Source of the DNA: an uncultured Ruminococcus sp.
GTDB lineage: Bacteria; Bacillota_A; Clostridia; Oscillospirales; Ruminococcaceae
Direction of reading: 5' to 3'
NCBI GenBank assembly: GCA_946629405.1
Contig: CAMOXW010000220.1
Span: forward strand, 1-19,590
DNA length: 19,590 nucleotides
Each line of letters begins with the position of its first letter. Position 1 is the first letter of the stretch. Shown piece by piece: positions 14,097 to 19,590 of this stretch. A program made the position numbers and the translations under genes. The notes under the pieces are model-generated. The model worked only from the letters and a program-made list of their open reading frames with translations, did not search any database and was not told where the DNA came from.

Positions 14097-14148
14097 GGGC
14101 GCACAGTGTGCGCCCCTACCGCTCTGAGCTCTGAGTTCTAAGTTCTGA
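14097..14148. repeat. GGGCGCAC hairpin with CCCCTACC and CTCTGAG heptamers
   Basis: GGGCGCAC-AGT-GTGCGCCC (14097-14115) is a perfect 8-bp hairpin running into CCCCTACC. It is followed by four heptamers GCTCTGA, GCTCTGA, GTTCTAA and GTTCTGA (14121-14148). This is the third CCCTAC-flanked hairpin of the operon and the right end of the composite repeat region. Confidence 0.6.
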
Positions 14149-14174
14149 AATCTATTTTGAAAGGAAAGATAAAG

Positions 14175-15296
14175 ATGAAATGGGCAATAAGAGACCTGCT
14201 CAACCCGGTCGTAACACGCTCGCTCCTCTTTGGCAGCGACCCCTTTGACATCGAGTATATTCTCAAACAGATTGACGGCATAAAAACTATGAGCGGAAAA
14301 AAAATTCAGGAGGTCTGGCTCGGCGAGTGGAACAAGAAGATCGAGCGCTACTCTGAACTCTGTGATAAGGCTGAGGCTGCGGGAAACAAAATTTCCGCAA
14401 GAGCCTACGCAAAAATGGTGACAGAGTGCCGCTACGCTTGCTTTATGATAAATATTGAAGATGTCGAAAACAAGCGCAGGATATATACCGACCTCGCAGA
14501 AAGCTACAAACGCTACGCAAGACTCTGCAAAAACAAAATAGAATACGTTGAGATAGAGACTAAGTGCGGCATCATCCCTGCATACATCCATTATCCGGAT
14601 TCAGGCAGAAAAACCGGCTATCCGACCGTTATCACCTACTCAGGCATCGGAAGCTGCAAGGAGGAGCTCGAAATGCTTGCCGCTCCACTCAACGAGCGCG
14701 GTATCGCCGTTATCACCCCCGATATGCCCGGCGCAGGTGCAGCTATTATATATAACAATATCAAGTGCGGCGGAAAACAGCTCGAGGCAGCCTTCGACGG
14801 AATATACAAGTTCGTGAAGTCTCACAGGAAGCTCGATGAGAACAATATCGCTAACTTCGGACTTTGCATGGGCGGCGGCTATGCGTTCCGTGCGACAGTT
14901 AAGAACCCGAAGATCAAGGCCTGCGTAAGCCTTTTCCCGCTGCTGATGAATTTTGCCGACCAGAGCAGCATCCCGGTATGGATGAAACGCGGAAAATGGA
15001 GCAGCTACCAGTACTGCGAGGACTATCTTGAAAGTATGAGGGTGCTCGAGGAGGGTACTCACAAGGCTGACTTCCTCATGGCTTACAGCGACGACGACAA
15101 CTGGATGAGCCACGATGCCTCACAGCGCCTTCTTGACAAGGCTCAGGGCTACAAGGAAACTATCCACATCGAGGATAAGCCCTCCTACGTTTCCGAGGAG
15201 ACGATCATGCACGCAATGCCGGTGGGCGAGCAGTACCACTGGGTAAAGCACATAGCCGCGGACTTCATCGCAGCACGGCTTAAAGGAGATAAATAA
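14175..15296 (+). CDS. Alpha/beta hydrolase with Cys nucleophile (FrsA/DHPON-hydrolase-like)
   Basis: 373 residues from the ATG at 14175 (AAAGGAAAG upstream; a TTG at 14157 is less likely). About 125 N-terminal residues are helical and form a cap-like domain, followed by an alpha/beta hydrolase core. The nucleophile motif is GLCMGG with Cys231 in place of Ser, as in dienelactone hydrolases. Acid candidates are Asp306-308 (SDDDNW) and the likely catalytic His is His355 (YHWVKH). Length and plan resemble the FrsA / 2,6-dihydroxypseudooxynicotine hydrolase group, which includes enzymes cleaving C-C bonds in beta-diketones and polyketide-shortening or release enzymes. Here it may hydrolyse or cyclise a beta-keto intermediate (inference). 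Its TAA stop shares one base with the next ATG. Confidence 0.75.
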   Translation: MKWAIRDLLNPVVTRSLLFGSDPFDIEYILKQIDGIKTMSGKKIQEVWLGEWNKKIERYSELCDKAEAAGNKISARAYAKMVTECRYACFMINIEDVENKRRIYTDLAESYKRYARLCKNKIEYVEIETKCGIIPAYIHYPDSGRKTGYPTVITYSGIGSCKEELEMLAAPLNERGIAVITPDMPGAGAAIIYNNIKCGGKQLEAAFDGIYKFVKSHRKLDENNIANFGLCMGGGYAFRATVKNPKIKACVSLFPLLMNFADQSSIPVWMKRGKWSSYQYCEDYLESMRVLEEGTHKADFLMAYSDDDNWMSHDASQRLLDKAQGYKETIHIEDKPSYVSEETIMHAMPVGEQYHWVKHIAADFIAARLKGDK

Positions 15297-16852
15297 TGGC
15301 TGAGAATTTTTTCGATTACTATTCAAGATACGCTCAGGAAAGCCCGGATAAGGTTCTCCTGAGGATAGATGAGAATGAGCTTACATATGCCGGTTTTATG
15401 CGCGAAACAGCAGTTATAGGCTCCGGCATGAAGCGCCTCGGCATCGGCGAGAACGACAAGGTCGGCATCTGTATGCCTAACAGCATAGAGTGGTATCTCG
15501 TGTTCTGGTCAGCTGTAAGAATAGGCGCTCAGCCCGTTCCTATGGACCCCCAGAGCGGCTCGCTGGAGCTTTCAAGGCTCATCCCGGCGACTGATTCAAA
15601 GGTAATGTTCATAACCGAGAAATACCGCACAAACAGCATCATCAAGGCTGTCAGCGACCTTGTTCCCGAAAAGATAAAGCTTGCGAAGGTAGTATGCTTT
15701 GCACCGGAGGAAGCTGTTCCGGCGGATGAGTGCTACATCTCCGCGGAAAGATTCAGAGCGGAGCTTTGCGGTACACAGTGCGATATCTACCAGCCTGAGT
15801 ACCTCCACACAATGTCACTCGCCTGCACATCCGGCTCGACCGGCACACCTAAGATACTCTCGGTGCCTTCCGGCGGATTTCTCTCTACACAGCGTGAAAT
15901 GGGTGACTACCTTGAATTCGGGTCAAGTGACGTTATGATGCTCGGCATGACACTCTATCATCAGGGAGGCTTCGGCATGGGACTGCAAATGGCTCTCAAG
16001 GGCGGTACAGTAATGTATCAGCCGCAGTTCAACCCGATAGATTTCCTCGAAAGAGTGCAGAGATACCATATCAATGTTATACAGCTCACCTCTACGCTTG
16101 CAAAGGTGCTGCTCTCAACGCCTGATTTCGGCAGGTATGACCTTTCAAGCGTTCGCATATGCTACTTTGCGGGAGAGGTCCTTCCTAAGGAGATAGCAGA
16201 CGAATTTGTGAAGCTCGGCATAAGGGTCGTAAATATCATCGGCTCGTCCGAGACCTGCACAATGGTGGTATGGGACTCGCTTACCGACAACGGCACCGAC
16301 CCGAGCGATTTCAGGAAGCTCAGCTTCACGGACTTCCGCGTTATCAACGAGAAGTACGAGGACGTTCCCGAGGGCGAGGTCGGCGAGCTCTGCGTATACA
16401 CCGACGGCGTTATCCTTAACTACTACGGCAACCCGGAGCTTTCAGCCGAAAAGATACTCACCGATGATAAGGGACGCCGCTGGTTCTGCACCGGCGACCT
16501 CGTAAATAAGCTCCCCGGCGGCATTGTAAGATTTGCCGGAAGAAGCAAGCGTATCATCAAGCGCGGCGGAAATCTCGTCCATGCTGAGGAAGTAGAGGCT
16601 TGCCTGCTCACTCATCCCAAGATCGCAGCCGCAGCTGTTACCGACGAGCCTCACCCTGTTATCGGCCAGCAGATAGTTGCCTATATACAGCCAAAGAACG
16701 ACGAAAAAGTTACCCGCGGCGAGCTTGCAAAATACTTCGACGGCAAGCTCTCAGCCTACAAGGTCCCCGACAAGGTCATCCTCGTCGAGGAAATTCCGAA
16801 GGACATCGGCAAGATACAGTTCAAATACCTCAGAAAGAAGGAGTATAAATAA
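15296..16852 (+). CDS. Acyl-AMP ligase (acyl-CoA/acyl-ACP synthetase, ANL superfamily)
   Basis: 518 residues, full length for the family. Motifs in order: TSGSTGTPK (178-186, ATP phosphate loop), GSSETC (A5-like), CTGDL (A7), GRSKRIIKRGGN (A8 hinge) and catalytic Lys506 in IPKDIGKIQ (A10). It activates a carboxylic acid as the adenylate and transfers it to a thiol. The next gene, coupled by a TAATG stop-start, is a free carrier protein, so the likely acceptor is ACP2, loading the starter unit (inference; CoA cannot be excluded). Substrate identity cannot be read. AAAGGAG lies 8 bases upstream of the start. Confidence 0.88.
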   Translation: MAENFFDYYSRYAQESPDKVLLRIDENELTYAGFMRETAVIGSGMKRLGIGENDKVGICMPNSIEWYLVFWSAVRIGAQPVPMDPQSGSLELSRLIPATDSKVMFITEKYRTNSIIKAVSDLVPEKIKLAKVVCFAPEEAVPADECYISAERFRAELCGTQCDIYQPEYLHTMSLACTSGSTGTPKILSVPSGGFLSTQREMGDYLEFGSSDVMMLGMTLYHQGGFGMGLQMALKGGTVMYQPQFNPIDFLERVQRYHINVIQLTSTLAKVLLSTPDFGRYDLSSVRICYFAGEVLPKEIADEFVKLGIRVVNIIGSSETCTMVVWDSLTDNGTDPSDFRKLSFTDFRVINEKYEDVPEGEVGELCVYTDGVILNYYGNPELSAEKILTDDKGRRWFCTGDLVNKLPGGIVRFAGRSKRIIKRGGNLVHAEEVEACLLTHPKIAAAAVTDEPHPVIGQQIVAYIQPKNDEKVTRGELAKYFDGKLSAYKVPDKVILVEEIPKDIGKIQFKYLRKKEYK

Positions 16853-17103
16853 TGAATAACCTGAATTTTGACGAATTCGTGCAGGTCATCGCGGACTACA
16901 CCGGCGTTGAGACCTCTGAGATAAACCGCGAGACTGACGTTTATGACGATCTCTACCTCGATTCGCTCGGACTTTTCGGACTCGGCTCACAGATAACCGA
17001 GACCTATAAGCTCAACATTCCGCTCTCACTTGTAGCCTCTATCAGCAAGGTCGGCGAAATATTCGACCTTCTTAATGAGAAGGGCACACCGGTCGGAGAA
17101 TAA
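16852..17103 (+). CDS. Acyl carrier protein 2
   Basis: 83 residues. Phosphopantetheine attachment at Ser38 in LYLDSLGLF, with normal spacing for a carrier protein. The DSL motif and acidic helix II (DVYDDLYLDS) suit interaction with a ligase and KS. It is clearly different from ACP1, so the operon uses two specialised carriers. Its start shares one base with the ligase stop, which supports a ligase-carrier pair for starter loading. The type II thioesterase follows after 3 bases. Confidence 0.88.
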   Translation: MNNLNFDEFVQVIADYTGVETSEINRETDVYDDLYLDSLGLFGLGSQITETYKLNIPLSLVASISKVGEIFDLLNEKGTPVGE

Positions 17104-17106
17104 GCG

Positions 17107-17805
17107 GTGGTACTGTTTTTCCTGCCGCACGCCGGCGGATCAGCAAAGAGCTACAGCTCGTGGAGGCGCTTCCTGCCAAAGGAGCTGCGGGTAGTTCCTA
17201 TGGAGCTTTCAGGGCGCTTCACGCGCTCGAGAGAGCCTCTGCTCAGCACGGTTGAGGACTGCACGGCTGACCTTATCGAAAAGCACAGGGATATTCTCGC
17301 AAATGAGGATTACGCGGTCTTCGGCCACAGCATGGGAACTGTCCTTGCGTGCGAGCTCATCCGTCAGGCAAGGGAAAATGGCCTGAGGATGCCGGTACAC
17401 GTTTTTTTCTCAGGCAAAAATCCTCCTGACGAGGATGTGCATTGCTTTGAAAATACCGATTCTGCGGCGGATGAAGAGATAGTGAGCTTCTTTGCGGCAA
17501 ATTCGCTGTCCGGAGCTGCACCCGTCCCGGACGCGGAGCTCAGGCGTATGCTCGACAGGATACTCTGCACTGACGTCCGTATGGCTGAACGGTACAGCAT
17601 TTCACCGGAGAGCGTCGCTCTGAGCTGCGATATCACCGTATTTTACGGCACCGAAGACGTTCTCATGCAGGGCGTGGATATGCAGAGCTGGCAGCGCTTC
17701 ACCTCGGGAAGCTGCCGCGTGATACCGTACTCCGGAGGACATTTCTACTACGATAAGCATAAGCCTGAGGTATGCTCTGTGATCGCCTCAGTGCTTGAAC
17801 TATAA
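17107..17805 (+). CDS. Type II thioesterase (GrsT/SrfD-like)
   Basis: 232 residues, normal for the family (about 240). Start is GTG at 17107, with GGAGAA 6 bases upstream and only 3 bases after the ACP2 stop. Typical features: N-terminal FFLPHAGGSAKSYSSW, nucleophile Ser75 in GHSMGT, acid Asp184 in YGTEDV and His212 in SGGHFYY. Family knowledge: these enzymes remove wrong or stalled acyl groups from carrier proteins in NRPS and PKS systems and sometimes release products. Its presence marks the operon as secondary metabolism and not housekeeping fatty acid synthesis. It is the last gene before a strong terminator. Confidence 0.9.
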   Translation: MVLFFLPHAGGSAKSYSSWRRFLPKELRVVPMELSGRFTRSREPLLSTVEDCTADLIEKHRDILANEDYAVFGHSMGTVLACELIRQARENGLRMPVHVFFSGKNPPDEDVHCFENTDSAADEEIVSFFAANSLSGAAPVPDAELRRMLDRILCTDVRMAERYSISPESVALSCDITVFYGTEDVLMQGVDMQSWQRFTSGSCRVIPYSGGHFYYDKHKPEVCSVIASVLEL

Positions 17806-17813
17806 GCAGAAGT

Positions 17814-17849
17814 ATAACCGCCGGCTTTGAGTGATCGGCGGTTATTTCT
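17814..17849 (+). terminator. Intrinsic terminator of the biosynthetic operon
   Basis: A perfect 10-bp stem (ATAACCGCCG 17814-17823 with CGGCGGTTAT 17836-17845) with a 12-base loop, followed by TTCTT. It starts 9 bases after the thioesterase stop and defines the operon end. Confidence 0.75.
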
Positions 17850-17880
17850 TATTATACAAATTTTATTTTGCAAAAAAGAG

Positions 17881-17906
17881 TGAGAGTTTTCAGCTTCTCA
17901 TACGTC
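17881..17906 (+). promoter_or_regulatory. Candidate ECF-type autoregulated promoter
   Basis: TGAGAG (17881-17886), a 16-base spacer and CGTC (17903-17906) resemble the TGAAAC-N16-CGTn layout of ECF sigma promoters, and lie just upstream of an ECF sigma gene, where autoregulation is common. A sigma-A-like pair TTGAGT (17827-17832) and TATTAT (17850-17855) with 17-base spacing is also present, overlapping the terminator. Both are sequence matches only. Confidence 0.4.
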
Positions 17907-17929
17907 AAATTATCAAAGGAGGTGTGCAG

Positions 17930-18484
17930 ATGGGCAACGTCGATAACAGTGCGGAGGCTTACCGCCGCTACCTCGACGGCGATGACAGCGCTCTCGCCGA
18001 CATGATACGCGAAAACCAGGAAGGCCTCCTGCTCTACCTCAGGAGCTTCACTGGCAGTCTCTCCGTCGCTGAAGAAATGATGGAGGAGGCATTTTTCCGC
18101 ATTGCCGTCAAAAAGCCAGCTTTTTCGGGTAGAAGCTCCTTCAGGACATGGCTCTACACCATCGCCCGAAATGCTGCTGTTGACTATCAGCGCAAGCATA
18201 AGCACACCGTCCCGCTGAGCGATACCGAGATCGCCGACGAGCGTTCCCTTGAACGCGAACACCTCCGTGAGGAGCAGAAGATCGAGCTCCACCGTGCTAT
18301 GGACAAGCTCACCCCTGATTACCGTCAGGTGCTCTACCTCTCCTTCTTTGAGGAGCTCAGCAACGATGAAACTGCACAGATAATGCACAAAAGCCGCCGC
18401 CAGATAGAAAATCTGATCTACCGAGCAAAGGCTTCTCTCAGATCTGTGCTTGAAAAGGAGGGATTTGAGTATGAGATCATATAA
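17930..18484 (+). CDS. ECF-family RNA polymerase sigma factor
   Basis: 184 residues from the ATG at 17930, fixed by AAAGGAGG 7 bases upstream; the open frame extends further back but without a start signal. Sigma region 2 spans about residues 29-86 (AEEMMEEAFFRIAVKK, FRTWLYTIARNAAVDYQRK). Sigma region 4 spans about 122-175 (LTPDYRQVLYLSFFEELSNDETAQIM, then the helix RRQIENLIYRAKASLR). There is no region 3, as in ECF factors. It directs RNA polymerase to a small regulon in response to an envelope or extracellular signal. The gene overlaps by 14 bases a membrane-anchored partner that is the likely anti-sigma factor. No link to the biosynthetic operon is visible, since that operon has a sigma-A-type promoter. 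Confidence 0.93.
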   Translation: MGNVDNSAEAYRRYLDGDDSALADMIRENQEGLLLYLRSFTGSLSVAEEMMEEAFFRIAVKKPAFSGRSSFRTWLYTIARNAAVDYQRKHKHTVPLSDTEIADERSLEREHLREEQKIELHRAMDKLTPDYRQVLYLSFFEELSNDETAQIMHKSRRQIENLIYRAKASLRSVLEKEGFEYEII

Positions 18485-19457
18485 AGAGATCGCCGATGCG
18501 GTCCTCCGCCGCCGCGACGAGTACCTTGAAAAGAAGCGCCGGAAACGTATCGTTTTTATCCGGAGAGCTGCTGCTGCCGGTTCACTTGCGGCAGTCATCC
18601 TTCTCGGCTTCGGTCTCTGGAACAACGATGCTATACGCACAGCTTTCCGCCAGGGAAGCGGTCAGTTCAGCGGCAGCGACCTGATTGCTGAGGTGCCCAC
18701 AGAAACTTCCGCCGAAGCTGCTTCCTCCGCAAGTACGACCACTGTCACGACCACGGCTGAAGCGATTGCAACCGATATCTCGCAGACAACAGCTCTGACC
18801 CAGACTCTCCCTCCTGCTATTTCCACCGTGATGACTGCACAGACGACCTCATACTCAACTGCCTTGACCTCAACGACTGCCGCGTCAGCCACGACCGACA
18901 AGACCACAACTCCTGCCGTAACGACCTCACATTCTGTCACCACCACTGACCATGTTACTACCGAAGCTGCTCAGACCGACATAAGAACTACAGCCACCAC
19001 TACTGTGACCTACAAGCCCCTCACATCTACAACGACCACCGCGCGGACTACTACCACTACCCGTCCAATCTTATCTACTACAACGTCTACTGCCATTACA
19101 TCCACGATAACTGCAACTACTACCTCTGTTTTTACAGCCCAGCCCTCGCACACCACTACTTCCATAATTACAACAGGATTTTCTCCGGGATACTCTCCGC
19201 TTGAGGCATATATTGAATATACCGACCGTAACGGCATCGTCTATGTAATTTTGCCTTTGTACGGTCCGGAACCTGACCAGGATACAAAATTCATATGCTC
19301 CGATACGATATACGGCGTTGACCCAGACGGAAACAGAGTTTCGACCACTGTATATGTTTTCACTTCTCCCGAATATCCGCGGGACGATTACCTGCTCCTG
19401 TTCTTCAGCGAATTTGAGGACTGGAAGATGTATATCTATCAAAGGCGTGATAATTAA
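18471..19457 (+). CDS. Membrane-anchored putative anti-sigma factor with Thr-rich linker
   Basis: 328 residues from the ATG at 18471 (AAGGAGG 8 bases upstream; a TTG at 18450 contains that site and is rejected). Three parts: a highly charged cytoplasmic N-terminus of about 32 residues (SYKEIADAVLRRRDEYLEKK), one membrane helix (about 33-50), and a long outer part. Residues about 70-240 are almost all Thr, Ser, Ala and Val, a low-complexity linker that is probably extended and perhaps glycosylated. The last 90 residues form a small beta-type domain (LEAYIEYTDRNGIVYVILPLYG) that I do not recognise. The overlap with the ECF sigma gene and the topology suggest a signal-sensing anti-sigma factor. 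It has no zinc-binding HxxxCxxC motif, so it is not a classical ZAS protein. Confidence 0.75.
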   Translation: MRSYKEIADAVLRRRDEYLEKKRRKRIVFIRRAAAAGSLAAVILLGFGLWNNDAIRTAFRQGSGQFSGSDLIAEVPTETSAEAASSASTTTVTTTAEAIATDISQTTALTQTLPPAISTVMTAQTTSYSTALTSTTAASATTDKTTTPAVTTSHSVTTTDHVTTEAAQTDIRTTATTTVTYKPLTSTTTTARTTTTTRPILSTTTSTAITSTITATTTSVFTAQPSHTTTSIITTGFSPGYSPLEAYIEYTDRNGIVYVILPLYGPEPDQDTKFICSDTIYGVDPDGNRVSTTVYVFTSPEYPRDDYLLLFFSEFEDWKMYIYQRRDN

Positions 19458-19465
19458 TGTGTCCT

Positions 19466-19491
19466 CAATAACCGCCTTACGGCGGTTATTG
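19466..19491. terminator. Perfect hairpin downstream of the sigma/anti-sigma pair
   Basis: CAATAACCGCC-TTAC-GGCGGTTATTG is a perfect 11-bp stem with a 4-base loop, 8 bases after the stop codon. No T-run follows, so it may act as an imperfect terminator or an RNA 3' end stabiliser. The core AACCGCC/GGCGGTT is shared with the terminator at 17814-17849. Confidence 0.5.
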
Positions 19492-19589
19492 CCCTGAACT
19501 TTGTTCAGGGAGCGCAAATTCTTTATAAAATATGGAATTTGCGCATCACATTTCTTTATGTCATGCTCATTTTGCCCTGTCGGGCAAAA
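19492..19589. repeat. Three further tandem perfect inverted repeats
   Basis: Directly after the hairpin at 19466-19491 come CCCTGAAC-TTT-GTTCAGGG (19492-19510), GCGCAAATTC with GAATTTGCGC (19512-19521 and 19535-19544) and TTTTGCCC-TGTC-GGGCAAAA (19570-19589). No gene is visible in this stretch, which reaches the end of the window. It may be a repeat cluster, part of a small RNA, or the start of a longer element cut by the window edge. Confidence 0.55.
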
Positions 19590-19590
19590 C

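Noticed and set aside
17852..18640. Long minus-strand open frame across the sigma factor gene
   Set aside because: The plus strand encodes a complete ECF sigma factor with all regions. The opposite frame has no motif and crosses two genes and the promoter region.
18700..19190. Tandem DNA repeat in the Thr-rich region of the anti-sigma gene
   Set aside because: The ACN-rich sequence is explained by the Thr-rich protein linker. Units are irregular and no fixed period is seen.

Overview
The window looks like chromosome of a Gram-positive gut or rumen anaerobe of the Ruminococcus type (Oscillospiraceae, Clostridia). This is inferred from a secreted glycosidase-like protein ending in a dockerin motif, a Thr-rich membrane-anchored partner of an ECF sigma factor, strong AAGGAGG ribosome binding sites, sigma-A promoters and heptamer-based intergenic repeats. 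No ribosomal or marker gene fixes the species.

Layout. (1) 142-2742 (+): secreted clan GH-A-like glycoside hydrolase with two similar flanking beta domains and a short dockerin, ending at a bidirectional terminator. (2) 6140-2896 (-): three-gene ABC-2 exporter operon (ATPase and two permeases). (3) 6171-6529: divergent control region with an extended -10 promoter for the exporter, a consensus sigma-A promoter for the rightward gene, a perfect palindrome between them, and a long structured leader that looks like a transcription attenuator. (4) 6530-7192 (+): PnuC-family vitamin or nucleoside transporter. (5) 7448-17805 (+): a 13-gene biosynthetic operon, the main point of interest. (6) 17930-19457 (+): ECF sigma factor with its overlapping membrane-anchored putative anti-sigma factor, then four back-to-back perfect hairpins at the window edge.

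The biosynthetic operon encodes, in order: a discrete FabD-like acyltransferase, ACP1, a crotonase, a hot-dog thioesterase, a degenerate crotonase-like protein, a second crotonase, a 3-hydroxyacyl dehydrogenase of the beta-oxidation type, a single FabF-like ketosynthase with intact Cys-His-His, a MIF-type tautomerase, an alpha/beta hydrolase with a Cys nucleophile, an acyl-AMP ligase, ACP2 and a type II thioesterase. My reading (inference) is a dissociated carrier-protein pathway. The ligase would load a carboxylic acid starter on ACP2, the AT would load malonyl on ACP1, and the KS would condense them. The beta-keto group would be reduced and dehydrated by beta-oxidation-type enzymes (HAD and crotonases) in place of the usual SDR ketoreductase and FabZ. 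The tautomerase and hydrolase would then rearrange, cyclise or release the product. No chain-length factor, FabG, FabZ, enoyl reductase, HMG-CoA synthase or phosphopantetheinyl transferase is in the window. I recognise no described pathway with this gene set. The nearby ABC exporter could export the product, but it is not co-transcribed with the operon.

The three larger gaps inside the operon are filled by composite repeats: heptamer arrays, inverted arms and GC hairpins followed by CCCTAC. In all three cases the TAA stop codon of the upstream gene is part of the first TAATNNN repeat units.
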